Part shown: piece by piece, positions 32,128 through 39,462 of the stretch | Layout of the letters: every line of letters starts with the position of its first letter | How positions within the stretch are numbered: the first letter of the stretch is position 1 | Assembly (NCBI GenBank): GCA_003522145.1 | Contig: DPGD01000018.1 | Span: 1 to 39,462, forward strand | Source: Clostridiales bacterium | GTDB lineage: Bacteria > Bacillota > Clostridia > Oscillospirales > CAG-272 | Direction: 5' to 3' | DNA: 39,462 nucleotides | Position numbers and translations under genes: made by a program | Notes under the pieces: model-generated | What the model was told of the DNA's origin: nothing | Databases searched by the model: none | The model's input: the letters and a program-made list of their open reading frames with translations, nothing else

Positions 32128-32566
32128 CTATTGCTTTGCATTTCTATAAGAAATCAGGATATGGCAAGGTGCAAAGACGGCAGCAAAGACGGTCAGTAAT
32201 ACAGATCGGCATAAAATTCCGCTGAACAGGAAGAGTACGGAAGGAAGAATGGACAAAGACAAGGTGCGGAACATGCTGTTCTTCCGAAAGCAAATGCACC
32301 AGATCAGGCAATATGAAGCGACCAGAACAGTATTTATAATGCAATAAGCTCCAAATGCGTTCTCTGAGCCAATAGCCGAAACAGGTATAGGGAATATTAA
32401 AAATCATCGTAAAAAAGCAACCGTACCGTCCGATCTGTTCGAACACCTCGATATATTTGTTTTTCCAGTTGTTTTCAAATCCGTTTTTGTATTTGAGGGC
32501 AAACAGGATGTTGGGAATCATCAGTATTGCAACAAAGATCAGGCCGTGCAAATTGAACCACTTCAA
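32128..32566 (-). pseudogene. Frameshifted small multi-TM membrane protein gene
   Basis: Translation from TTG 32566 (AGAGGT 8 nt upstream) gives LHGLIFVAILMIPNILFALK and GRYGCFFTMIFNIPYTCFGYW, the conserved start of a roughly 145-residue Clostridia membrane protein. Near the codons for CFGYW the reading frame then slips: the continuing frame becomes Arg/His/Ser-rich, whereas the next frame gives the hydrophobic AFGAYCIINTVLVASYCLIW, FRKNSMFRTLSLSILPSVLF and finally SYRNAKQ, stop at 32128. One extra base near TGGCTCAG explains this. A sequencing error could do the same. Family recognition is from recalled relatives, not a search. Confidence 0.75.
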
Positions 32567-32705
32567 TCCGAATTACCTCTTTGAATCGTTGTTTCAGGAT
32601 TATACGGCAAACAGAAAATCAAAACGCAAGCCCACCGCCTTGGGTGCGGGATACAGCGGCCTGCGCATTTGTTGCGGCCTTGGCGGAGCCCGGAAAGCGC
32701 CTTTT

Positions 32706-33392
32706 TCAAGCAGCCGTGTTTATGGTGACGGAACCGGCCCGGAAGGCGACCGGAACATTGTAGATGGCGAAGCTCTCCGAGACCCGGAACACCGAATCCA
32801 TATTTCCGTCCAGGCACAGAGTCAGCGGGCTCTCACCCAAGGGGGCATTGTCCTTAATGCGGAAGGTCACTTCACAGCAGGCGGCATCATTGACGGTGAT
32901 GTGGTTTCCACCGCCCAGCGTCCACATCAGCCGGACTTTACCCGAGACGGTTGAATTGGTGGTGCCCACGGTTCCGGGAGCTTTGGAAACGGCCGACTGG
33001 AATTCCAGCTTACTGTCATCGTATTCCATGGTGATGCTGTATCCGGCAATCCCCGGATTGTTGGAAAGAAGCACCGGAACGGTTACGGTCTTTCCGGGAG
33101 CGCCGGTGATTTTGCCGCAGGTGAAGACCAGCGGATCGGTGACCGTGGTTCCGGAGGGGACAAAAGTGGTTTCGGAAGGAGCAACCGTGGACAAAGAGGG
33201 AGTTTCCGATGGCTCGGAAGGAGAAGCGGAAGCTTCAGAGGAAGGGGTGCTTTCAGAAGGGAGAGTCGGCGCATTTGAGGATTTCCCTTGGGTTCCTTGG
33301 CCGCAACCGGCTAAAATCATACATAGAATCAAAAGAATCGGAAGAACAGGAAGTGTTTTTTGGGACCATCCGGGGAAAAGACGGTTTTTCAT
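32706..33392 (-). CDS. Cohesin-domain lipoprotein
   Basis: 228 residues. The signal peptide ends in lipobox LAGC (about residue 30), followed by a Ser/Pro/Thr-rich spacer (about 35-85) and one cohesin-like domain (about 87-225), with the characteristic strands VTVPVLLSNNPGIAGYSITMEYDDSKLEF and CCEVTFRIKDNAPLG..LTLCLDG. Cohesins bind dockerins on secreted enzymes, but the same fold occurs in proteins without that role. No dockerin is seen in the window. ATG 33392 has AAAGGA 8 nt upstream, and a strong promoter is at 33449-33477. Confidence 0.85.
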   Translation of the reverse strand: MKNRLFPGWSQKTLPVLPILLILCMILAGCGQGTQGKSSNAPTLPSESTPSSEASASPSEPSETPSLSTVAPSETTFVPSGTTVTDPLVFTCGKITGAPGKTVTVPVLLSNNPGIAGYSITMEYDDSKLEFQSAVSKAPGTVGTTNSTVSGKVRLMWTLGGGNHITVNDAACCEVTFRIKDNAPLGESPLTLCLDGNMDSVFRVSESFAIYNVPVAFRAGSVTINTAA

Positions 33393-33448
33393 AGATGTTT
33401 CCTTTCGTTTTAGAAATTAAAAAGCAGATACCGTTTCGTTGCAACAGT

Positions 33449-33477
33449 ATTGTAATGCCTGTCCAGAAAAAAGTCAA
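33449..33477 (-). promoter_or_regulatory. Promoter of the cohesin lipoprotein gene
   Basis: On the minus strand TTGACT (33472-33477), 17-bp spacer, TACAAT (33449-33454). Confidence 0.75.
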
Positions 33478-33521
33478 GCGCGAAATGAAAAGAAGAGAGA
33501 AAATTCCTGCAAAAGCCGAAG

Positions 33522-33549
33522 TTGCTGTTTGAGCGTCCCAACATATACT
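33522..33549 (+). promoter_or_regulatory. Possible promoter of the DUF3343 gene
   Basis: TTGCTG (33522-33527), 16-bp spacer, TATACT (33544-33549). The -10 box is good and the -35 box weaker. Confidence 0.4.
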
Positions 33550-33584
33550 GATAGGGGACAAGAAAAGAAAGGAAAAACGAGATC

Positions 33585-33815
33585 ATGAGACAGAACGACC
33601 GGAAGTGCATTTTAGCGATGCCCTCTTTGACTTTTGCCTTAAGAGGGGAATCCCTGCTTGTAGGCGGAGGTATTTTTGTGCGGGTGATCAAATTGCCGTC
33701 GGGAGCCACCAAAAGGGGCTGTGCTTACGGCTTGGAAATGAGCTGTCCTTTTTTGGAAGAGGCAGTGCGCCGGATCGAGGCGGCAGGCATCCGTCACGGA
33801 GAAATTTTAAGATAA
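33585..33815 (+). CDS. DUF3343 putative Se/S carrier-like protein
   Basis: 76 residues, single small domain. The sequence TFALRGESLLVGGGIFVRVIKLP followed by CAYGLEMSC fits the DUF3343 family, which is commonly encoded beside a cysteine desulfurase-like enzyme and thought to carry sulfur or selenium on a conserved Cys; here Cys residues sit in RGCAYGLEMSCPF. ATG 33585 has AAAGGA about 11 nt upstream. A cysteine desulfurase starts 186 bp downstream, separated by a miniature element, so the usual pair is preserved. No selD, selA or other selenium gene is seen. Confidence 0.75.
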   Translation: MRQNDRKCILAMPSLTFALRGESLLVGGGIFVRVIKLPSGATKRGCAYGLEMSCPFLEEAVRRIEAAGIRHGEILR

Positions 33816-33974
33816 GGGCACCTCTGAACCTTCCCTGCACATCCGGCAACGGCGGTATTGCCGCAGAACTTCGTTGCACAAGGCGTTTATACACAGAGTA
33901 TTCATTCGTTTTTGCGCCCGTTCTGTGGCAAGACTGCTCGCCGCCGAATATACTTGGAATATTTAGAGGTGCCC
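33816..33974. mobile_element. 159-bp miniature inverted-repeat element
   Basis: Begins GGGCACCTCT directly after the DUF3343 TAA and ends AGAGGTGCCC at 33974: perfect 10-bp terminal inverted repeats. The bases flanking it are ATAA on both sides (33812-33815 and 33975-33978), a possible 4-bp target duplication. It has no transposase, and no ORF with a ribosome binding site is seen inside. The left end shares CTTCCCTGCACATCCGGCAA with the copies at 32068-32120 and 12528-12568. Confidence 0.65.
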
Positions 33975-34001
33975 ATAACCGAAAGAAAGGAGCGATGGGG
34001 G

Positions 34002-35183
34002 ATGATTTATTTAGACAGCGGTGCCACTTCACTGTACCGTCCAAGGGAGGTATACCGGGTATTGGAGGAGACGCTCCACTTGGGGAATCCGGGCAGAGGA
34101 GGACATAGGCTGGCTTTGGAGGCTTCCAAGAGCTTGTTTGCAGTGCGTGAAAAGCTTTGTACACACTTTGGTCTGGACGATGCCGCAGGGGTCTGCTTTT
34201 TTTATAACGCCACCACAGCGCTCAATGTAGTTCTGAAAACGCTGGTTCCGCCGGGGGGCAGGGTGCTGATTTCCAATATGGAGCACAATGCCGTCCGCCG
34301 GCCGGCCCTTGCCCTTCAAAAAAAGGGCGTGACGGTTGATTATTTTGAAGGATACGGAAAAAAAGAGGAAATTTGCGCTTCTTTTCAGAAAAAACTGGGA
34401 AAACATCCGGATTTAGCGGTTTTTTTGATTTCTTCCAACATTTGTCCGGTCACTTTGCCGGTAAAGGAGCTTTGCGCCTTGTGCAGAAAAGCGCGGGTAC
34501 CGTCTTTGCTGGATGCCGCACAGGCGGCAGGACATCAGCCCTTGTCCTTGCGGGAATTACAAGCCGACGGTATGGTGGTTCCCTCGCATAAGGGACTTCT
34601 GGGCATTGCGGGGGCGGGTGCGCTTTTGGCTGGCGGGCCGCTTCGCAAGGCCCTGGAAGATCGGGAAACGCTTTTAGAGGGAGGAAGCGGTATCCGCTCT
34701 TTTGATAGCGGAATGCCCGAAGAATTGCCCGAACGGCTGGAATGGGGCACACCGGCGCTTCCGGCCATTGCCAGCCTGGGAGCCGGGGTGGAGTATCTTG
34801 AAAAAACGGGCTATGAGGAAATCTCAAGCCGGATATCCGCTCTGAATGCCCGGTGCAGGGAGGGGATCGGGAACATAAAAGGGTTGCAGCTCCGGGGTAT
34901 GGAGTATAACCCGCCCAAGGGACAGGAGTCAGGCTGTCTGCTCTTTACCTGCGGCGGCAGAGAACAGCCCCTGGCACAACGGCTCTATGACCGGGGAATT
35001 TGCCTGCGGGAAGGCTTCCATTGCGCTCCTTTGGCCCATGATCGCATCGGTACCGGAAAGACCGGAGGCCTGCGGGTCAGCTTTTCGCTTTTCAACCGTC
35101 CGGAACAGATCGATCGGTTTTTGGAAATTCTGAATCAGTGTGTGAGGGAGATGGATGCGGACAGTTCTCGGAGAGAGGACTGA
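34002..35183 (+). CDS. Cysteine desulfurase-like class V aminotransferase
   Basis: 393 residues from ATG 34002 (AAGGAG 10 nt upstream). The PLP-fold is seen: YLDSGATSLYRP at the N-terminus, SNMEHNAVRRPALAL with the His stacking on PLP, LLDAAQAAGHQPLSL, PLP-binding Lys in VPSHKGLLG and a C-terminal REGFHCAPLAHDRIG whose Cys is at the site of the catalytic cysteine in SufS/Csd enzymes. This family removes sulfur from cysteine (or Se from selenocysteine). The DUF3343 partner upstream makes a sulfur- or selenium-transfer role likely. A terminator follows at 35315-35353. Confidence 0.88.
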   Translation: MIYLDSGATSLYRPREVYRVLEETLHLGNPGRGGHRLALEASKSLFAVREKLCTHFGLDDAAGVCFFYNATTALNVVLKTLVPPGGRVLISNMEHNAVRRPALALQKKGVTVDYFEGYGKKEEICASFQKKLGKHPDLAVFLISSNICPVTLPVKELCALCRKARVPSLLDAAQAAGHQPLSLRELQADGMVVPSHKGLLGIAGAGALLAGGPLRKALEDRETLLEGGSGIRSFDSGMPEELPERLEWGTPALPAIASLGAGVEYLEKTGYEEISSRISALNARCREGIGNIKGLQLRGMEYNPPKGQESGCLLFTCGGREQPLAQRLYDRGICLREGFHCAPLAHDRIGTGKTGGLRVSFSLFNRPEQIDRFLEILNQCVREMDADSSRRED

Positions 35184-35248
35184 ACCGGACAGCTATTGAA
35201 CAGGGCGAACCGGACAGCTATGAAATCGGACGGAATCGGACAGTCGCT
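35182..35248. repeat. Short degenerate tandem repeat
   Basis: GAACCGGACAGCTAT occurs at 35182-35196 and 35207-35221 (25-bp period), and a weaker GAATCGGACAG at 35233. It begins in the stop codon of the desulfurase gene. No function is evident. Confidence 0.55.
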
Positions 35249-35314
35249 GAATATCGGAAAAGAGTTGGTGCGAAATCTTTTGTGCCGGCTCTTTTTGGTA
35301 TATTTTATGGCGCA

Positions 35315-35353
35315 GAGCGTCCCTGTTCCGGATAGGCATGGGGCGCTTTTTTT
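35315..35353 (+). terminator. Terminator of the cysteine desulfurase gene
   Basis: AGCGTCCC (35315-35323 region) pairs with GGGGCGCT (35340-35347) with one G-U pair and a 16-17 nt loop, followed by seven T. Confidence 0.65.
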
Positions 35354-35390
35354 CAGAGCTACATTTTTTAGGTTCCAAGACAAAAAGCAT

Positions 35391-35419
35391 TTGCCTTTCC
35401 CGGCTTTTTATGTTATACT
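35391..35419 (+). promoter_or_regulatory. Promoter of the 35456 lipoprotein gene
   Basis: TTGCCT (35391-35396), 17-bp spacer, TATACT (35414-35419), 36 bp before the start codon. Confidence 0.65.
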
Positions 35420-35455
35420 GTCCCTATACTTGTGTGAATAAAGGACGGTTTTCGG

Positions 35456-36292
35456 ATGAAGCGCAGGATTTCTTTCTTTTTTGCTCTGTTTTTTGCGGTG
35501 ACAGGCCTGTTTGTGTTTTCCTCCTGCTTTCAGGGCGCACAGGACAGCGATGCCCGGTCCGGCGAGCGGGACGGGGTCCAGTTCCTTTATGTGGAGGACG
35601 AAGGGCTGTTGATTCTCTCTTCAGGAACGGTCAGAGCGGACAACCGTATTTTCTCCCTCCCCTTTGCGGCGGAAGTAAAGGATCTGCTTTTGCCGCTGAA
35701 TGTGGAGTCCTTTCCGGCAGAGGCGTTTGAAAAGCTTCCGGCGCTCGAACGGGTCTGGTGTGTGGGGACGGTGGAATTTCAGGGGAATGTCCCTGAAAAT
35801 ATCGTCCTGACCCAGAGTTTGAAAAGGGCAGAGGAGGACCCCTTTCTCCCTTCCGGACATATCCTGGGACATTGTCCCGGAGAAATGCTTGAAAAGTGCC
35901 TGCTGTGCGATCTTCCCCTGAAATATGAATATTCCGAGCATCACACCTTTGTATTGCGCTACAACAAAACCGTTTACGATGAAACGCTGACTCTGGAAGG
36001 GAAAAGTCTGCGGGTCGACCGGGACGGAATTCTTCAGGCCGAAGGATTCTTGGTGCTGGGCGGCGAAACCAGATACTATGAAAGCGGACAGTTCCGCACG
36101 GGAAAAATGGATCTGGAGGGGTATCGGTATTCCTTTTCTCAGGAGGGAGCCTTGCTCAGTCAGAAGAAGCTGGACGACCGTGTGCCGGTTTCCCTCATTG
36201 TGGTGCCCCTTCTGGGATTGCCCTTTGGGGTGGGACTTTGTTTCTTGGTTCGGCTTCTGTACCGTAAAAAGAATCCGGAGGATGTACTCTGA
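35456..36292 (+). CDS. Lipoprotein with C-terminal TM and cell-wall-like repeat
   Basis: 278 residues. The signal peptide has a lipobox-like FSSC (about C24), so the N-terminus may be lipid-anchored, and there is also a C-terminal TM helix (about 247-268) with a Lys/Arg tail; both anchors on one chain are unusual. The middle (about 35-120) recalls a leucine-rich or unknown beta domain. Residues 190-235 resemble cell-wall/glucan-binding repeats, for example GETRYYESGQFRTGKMDLEG with the YYxxxGxxxTG core and GYRYSFSQEGAL. The ATG has AAGGA 10 nt upstream. The function is unknown; a surface role is likely. Confidence 0.7.
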   Translation: MKRRISFFFALFFAVTGLFVFSSCFQGAQDSDARSGERDGVQFLYVEDEGLLILSSGTVRADNRIFSLPFAAEVKDLLLPLNVESFPAEAFEKLPALERVWCVGTVEFQGNVPENIVLTQSLKRAEEDPFLPSGHILGHCPGEMLEKCLLCDLPLKYEYSEHHTFVLRYNKTVYDETLTLEGKSLRVDRDGILQAEGFLVLGGETRYYESGQFRTGKMDLEGYRYSFSQEGALLSQKKLDDRVPVSLIVVPLLGLPFGVGLCFLVRLLYRKKNPEDVL

Positions 36293-36297
36293 AATAC

Positions 36298-36348
36298 CAA
36301 AAGGGGATGTGAAAAAATTCTTTCGGAATTTTTTCACATCCCCTTTTT
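36298..36348. terminator. Perfect 20-bp stem bidirectional terminator
   Basis: AAGGGGATGTGAAAAAATTC (36301-36320) pairs exactly with GAATTTTTTCACATCCCCTT (36326-36345), loop 5 nt, with A and T tracts on the two sides. It is between a plus-strand and a minus-strand gene end and resembles the left hairpins of the copies C and H, but without the core. Confidence 0.9.
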
Positions 36349-36379
36349 ATCTTTGTTTGCAACAGGCAGAGCGCCCTTT

Positions 36380-38311
36380 TTATGAATAGTTTCTCTTGGT
36401 AAAGAAGATGCCGAACAGAATTCCCAGACCCAGTGCGACCAGCACGACGCAGATGGTGATGACCAGCGTGGCGGTGTTCATTCCGACCTGGGTTTCCCCT
36501 GGGGACAGGATCGCCGGGTTTTCCTGTACCAAGACACCATCTGAAAAATACTCCTTGTTTTCGGCAGAGACGAAGCGCACCTTCAGCGTTTTTCCTTCGC
36601 TTCCGGCAGGTACCGTGAAGCTTTGGCCGTTGGCACCGCTGACCGGCTGATCGTTCAGGTACCAGGTGTAGGTTCCTTGAGCGGTGTCCAGATTCAGAAC
36701 TTTGGCGGAAAGGGCCTGTCCCTCTGCCGGACTTCCGGTAATCAGCACGGCAGGGGCGTACTCTTTGGCCGGGACGAATACATAAACGGTGTAGGTGGTG
36801 ATCGTTCCGTCCTCCGCCGAGCATTCAATCGTTTCTATATTCATTCCGGTTCTGGGAATAAAGGTCGAGGAGGAAGCGCTGGCAAATTCATCCCGGGGAG
36901 CGGCGGTCAGGGAGATCGCTCCGGGGTTGGTATCGGTCAAAAGCACATAGGTGGTGTTTTCCGGGGAAAAAGCGGGGCTGAGAGCGCCGTAGCTGCAGGT
37001 GAGAGAGCTCAAGGCCGAATCGCTCCGGATGGGACGGGCACGCTGAACTCTCAGCGTGTAGACCCGATCCACAAGCCCATCTTCCGAAGTCAGCTTCAGA
37101 AGCACCACATTTTCGCCTACAATGAATTCTTCGTTACCCTCTACGGTGTATTGGGCGGCACTGTCTTTGGGAGTGGCTTGCAACGAGGACAGGGAGAGAA
37201 TTTCCGCCGGAACCTCCAGGGTGTATTCGGTCACCGAAGGATCAAATTCGGGGGTAAGGGTTCCTTCGGAAAGCTCAATGGCGGCAAATACCGGTTCTTC
37301 TCTTGTAACGGTGATGGTATAGGTGGTTTTGGACTTTCCGTCCTCTGCCGTAACGGTGATCGACACTGCATTGCCCTCCTTCCGGAAGGCTTCGTTGCCG
37401 GTGATCTGATAGGTTGCCTTGGAGTCAGCTGTGGTCACGCCAAGGGAAAGGGAGGATTTGTCCGCAGGGACCGACAGAGTATATTCGGTGGTATTCGGGT
37501 CAAAAGCCGGGGAAAGAGTGCCCTCGGCCACACTCAGAGCTTCTAGCAGCGCATTGACAGAAGGAGGCTCTTTTCGGGTCACCTTGAGTATGTATTCCTT
37601 GGTGTTTCCGCTGTCGGCGGTCACCTTGATCACCACGGTGTTTTCCCCGACCTGCAGGTCGGAAGCGCCGGAAACCTCTGCCACGGCCTTGTCATTTGCC
37701 GTCTGAGGGGTAATTTTCAGGGAAGTAACCTTGTTGTCCACCGTCATGCTGTAGGAAGTTACACTGCTGCTGAAAGCGGGCGAAAAGGTACAGTTGTTGT
37801 CGTTCTGATCCTTACAGGTCAAACCCATCAGATTGGCGTTGGAATTCTTCACCACCGGGATGGTACAGGACAAGTTTCCGGAGAAATTCTCTTGGGCAAC
37901 GATGTTGGTGTTGTGAATTTCCAGAGTGATCGTGTCGCCGGACTGTACGCTGTCCTTCAGACGGAAGGTAAAGCGTACCAGCTCCAGATTGTTTCCGCTG
38001 ACTCCTTCCGCATCCATGCTGGAGATTCCCGCAATGAAGTTCGCCTTACCGGCGCTGTATTGCCAGTTGGAGATTCTTGTGGTCGGTTCGCCCACGGGGC
38101 TTATCTGGTTTGCGTCGTAGGATATGGGATTTCCCGTAAGGTAGGAAATGTCTTTGCCCGACGCAAGGACGCCCACCGTGAATTCACATCCGGGGAAGAC
38201 CTCTCCTGAAATATTTGCCAGACTGACACTGGTTTCTGCGTTTGCCGCAAAGGGCAGACAGAGCGTCAGAAGCAAAACGGAAAGCAAAAAGACCGACAGC
38301 AGTTTTTTCAT
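36380..38311 (-). CDS. Cohesin plus cadherin-like surface protein
   Basis: 643 residues. The signal peptide has Ala-x-Ala cleavage (FAANA/ET, about residue 25). A cohesin-like domain (about 28-155: SLANISGEVFPGCEFTVGVL, ISYDANQISP, VRFTFRLKDSV, TITLEIHNT) is followed by four cadherin-like beta-sandwich repeats, each with a core like LTPEFDPSVTEYTLEVPA and ENVVLLKLTSEDG, then an Ig-like segment with GTYTWYLNDQPV and a C-terminal TM helix (about 613-634) with positive tail KRNYS. It is anchored by its C-terminus. ATG 38311 has GGGAGG five bases upstream; the promoter is at 38371-38399. A second cohesin protein lies at 32706-33392; dockerins are not seen in the window. Confidence 0.92.
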   Translation of the reverse strand: MKKLLSVFLLSVLLLTLCLPFAANAETSVSLANISGEVFPGCEFTVGVLASGKDISYLTGNPISYDANQISPVGEPTTRISNWQYSAGKANFIAGISSMDAEGVSGNNLELVRFTFRLKDSVQSGDTITLEIHNTNIVAQENFSGNLSCTIPVVKNSNANLMGLTCKDQNDNNCTFSPAFSSSVTSYSMTVDNKVTSLKITPQTANDKAVAEVSGASDLQVGENTVVIKVTADSGNTKEYILKVTRKEPPSVNALLEALSVAEGTLSPAFDPNTTEYTLSVPADKSSLSLGVTTADSKATYQITGNEAFRKEGNAVSITVTAEDGKSKTTYTITVTREEPVFAAIELSEGTLTPEFDPSVTEYTLEVPAEILSLSSLQATPKDSAAQYTVEGNEEFIVGENVVLLKLTSEDGLVDRVYTLRVQRARPIRSDSALSSLTCSYGALSPAFSPENTTYVLLTDTNPGAISLTAAPRDEFASASSSTFIPRTGMNIETIECSAEDGTITTYTVYVFVPAKEYAPAVLITGSPAEGQALSAKVLNLDTAQGTYTWYLNDQPVSGANGQSFTVPAGSEGKTLKVRFVSAENKEYFSDGVLVQENPAILSPGETQVGMNTATLVITICVVLVALGLGILFGIFFTKRNYS

Positions 38312-38370
38312 AGCAACCTCCCTGTTTGAACAGCGACCTTGAAATTCGCAGACAATTCTCCATCGCTTTT

Positions 38371-38399
38371 ATCATACCAGATTCTTTTTCCTTTTTCAA
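38371..38399 (-). promoter_or_regulatory. Sigma-A promoter of the cohesin/cadherin surface gene
   Basis: On the minus strand TTGAAA (38394-38399), 17-bp spacer, TATGAT (38371-38376), about 60 bp upstream of the start codon. Confidence 0.8.
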
Positions 38400-38429
38400 G
38401 CGTTTCCGACAATTTTCAAAAGAAAAAAT

Positions 38430-38633
38430 GGGGATGGCCAAAAAATTCCGAAAGAATTCTTGACCGTCCCCGGCCACATGGTCTTGACGGCTGAAAGCCG
38501 CCATTTTGCCGCAGGGTTCCCTGTAATTCCGGCACAATCGAGGAAAAACCGACCAAGATCGCCTCCAAAATGCCGGAATCCCCACCGGAATTTTGGAGGG
38601 GCTGTAAAAAACATCGAGTTTTTTAACAGCCCC
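38430..38633. repeat. Copy H of the hairpin-bracketed repeat
   Basis: A left imperfect hairpin GGGGATGGcCAAAAAATTC / GAATTCTTGACCGTCCCC, a core with TGGTCTTGACGGCT and GACCAAGATCGCCTC like copies B and C, a middle stem near 38571-38597, and a last hairpin GGGGCTGTAAAAAA (38598-38611) / TTTTTTAACAGCCCC (38619-38633). The last stem ends just after the proC stop codon and can terminate it on the minus strand. Confidence 0.85.
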
Positions 38634-38642
38634 ATTGAGAAT

Positions 38643-39455
38643 TCAACCCAGTCTTTTATTTTTTTCAAAGGAGGCAAAGACGGCGTTCATCACCGATCCC
38701 CGGAAGCCGGCTTCCTCAAGCTGTCTGACCCCTTCAATGGTGGTTCCGCCGGGAGAGCAGACCTGATCCTTCAATTCTCCCGGGTGTTTTCCCGAAACCA
38801 ACAAAAGCTTGGCCGTTCCGAGAAGGGTTTGAGCCGCCAGCAGAAGGGCGTCCTGCCGTTTTAAGCCGCTAAGCACCCCGCCGTCGGCAAGCGCCTCGGC
38901 AAAAAGGCAGACAAAAGCAGGGCCGCATCCCGAAAGAGCGCTCCCGGCATCCAACTGCTCTTCGGGAAGCGCAAGCAATCTTCCGGCGTCGGAAAGAAGG
39001 CTTCGGAATTCTTCCAGATCCTGTTCTGATACCCCTTCTCCGGCGCTGTAGAGAAGCATCCCTTCGCCCACAGCCGCCGGGGTGTTGGGCATGATCCGGA
39101 TAATCGGACAGGAAAAGGAAAGAAGCTCCTTGATTCTGAAAATAGAGGTGCCTGCGGCCATGGAGATCAACAGGGCCGGTTCTTTTCTTGACCGGAGCAG
39201 GGGAGAAAGCTCCGAAAGGAGTGGGGGCAACCCCTGGGGCTTGACCCCCAGGAAGATGAAGTCGGCTTCCAGCGCCACCTGCCGGTTATCCGCAGGAAGG
39301 GCACCCAGTTCTATAGCCAAGGCTTCGCTTTTTTGCGGAGTGCGGTTGGCAAGAAGAAGGCGTTCTCCGCCTGCCTTTTTGGAAACGGCACGGGCAAGGG
39401 CAGAGCCCATATTGCCGGTACCGATGAATCCGATTTTTTTCATGTTTATGACCAT
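38643..39455 (-). CDS. proC: Pyrroline-5-carboxylate reductase
   Basis: 270 residues from 39455, or 266 from the ATG at 39443 giving MKKIGFIGTGNMG, the usual family start; no ribosome binding site distinguishes them, because the window ends 7 nt upstream. The N-terminal NADPH-binding Rossmann fold has GFIGTGNMGSALA, IIRIMPNTPAAVGEGM (the signature near the middle) and SGCGPAFVCLFAEAL in the C-terminal dimerisation domain. The enzyme makes proline from pyrroline-5-carboxylate. A repeat H terminator follows. Confidence 0.97.
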   Translation of the reverse strand: MVINMKKIGFIGTGNMGSALARAVSKKAGGERLLLANRTPQKSEALAIELGALPADNRQVALEADFIFLGVKPQGLPPLLSELSPLLRSRKEPALLISMAAGTSIFRIKELLSFSCPIIRIMPNTPAAVGEGMLLYSAGEGVSEQDLEEFRSLLSDAGRLLALPEEQLDAGSALSGCGPAFVCLFAEALADGGVLSGLKRQDALLLAAQTLLGTAKLLLVSGKHPGELKDQVCSPGGTTIEGVRQLEEAGFRGSVMNAVFASFEKNKRLG

Positions 39456-39462
39456 GGCTTTC

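Noticed and set aside
33585..35183. Selenium utilisation operon
   Set aside because: DUF3343 and desulfurase alone do not show this; no selA, selB, selC or selD is seen.
35138..35335. Small plus-strand frame after the desulfurase gene
   Set aside because: It starts inside the desulfurase gene, covers a degenerate repeat and has no protein-like pattern.
32706..38311. Cellulosome locus
   Set aside because: Two cohesin-like domains but no dockerin, scaffoldin or glycoside hydrolase in the window.

Overview
The window looks like chromosomal DNA of a Gram-positive, moderate-GC Bacillota (class Clostridia, probably a gut Oscillospirales-type lineage). The evidence is the conserved order DUF177 protein - rpmF - PDZ/radical-SAM DUF512 protein - der - plsY, a CwlD-type amidase, several lipoproteins, strong AGGAGG-type ribosome binding sites and many Rho-independent terminators. 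The taxonomic placement is inference. I see no rRNA, tRNA, CRISPR array, phage or complete insertion sequence.

Layout. 1-4401 is mostly minus strand: two small membrane proteins, then an ECF sigma factor, its probable membrane anti-sigma partner, a 36-residue single-TM micropeptide and a lipoprotein serpin. 4736-9390 (+) is a housekeeping operon (DUF177/YceD, L32, radical SAM, Der, PlsY with an unusual secreted-type N-terminal extension). 9715-12505 (-) carries radA, a CwlD-like amidase and a membrane protein. 12665-14144 (+) carries a tyrosine recombinase and a YbaK-type deacylase. 14557-19448 holds a 990-residue MacB-type ABC exporter divergent from an OmpR-type two-component system with a short-loop sensor kinase. 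19680-22073 (-) is a CotH-domain lipoprotein.

22287-25706 is more A+T-rich than its surroundings. It holds a PQ-loop/SemiSWEET-like protein and a degenerate SGNH protein, divergent from a CitA/DcuS-type kinase and CitB/DcuR-type regulator. 25857-28319 is a repeat-rich surface lipoprotein (InlB B-repeats plus BIG2 domains). 28694-31871 is a YtrA/GntR-regulated ABC-2 operon ending in a YdcF-like protein. 32128-32566 is a frameshifted membrane gene. 32706-38311 contains two cohesin-domain surface proteins flanking a DUF3343/cysteine-desulfurase pair and a cell-wall-repeat lipoprotein. proC closes the window.

Two dispersed repeat families are the most striking non-coding content. One is a roughly 150-210 bp element bracketed by terminator-like hairpins, with six copies, most between convergent genes. 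The other is a miniature element with GGGCACCTC terminal inverted repeats, including one 159-bp copy inserted directly after the DUF3343 stop codon with a possible 4-bp target duplication. Functionally the window is dominated by cell-envelope biology: surface anchoring, envelope sensing, peptidoglycan cleavage and protease inhibition.
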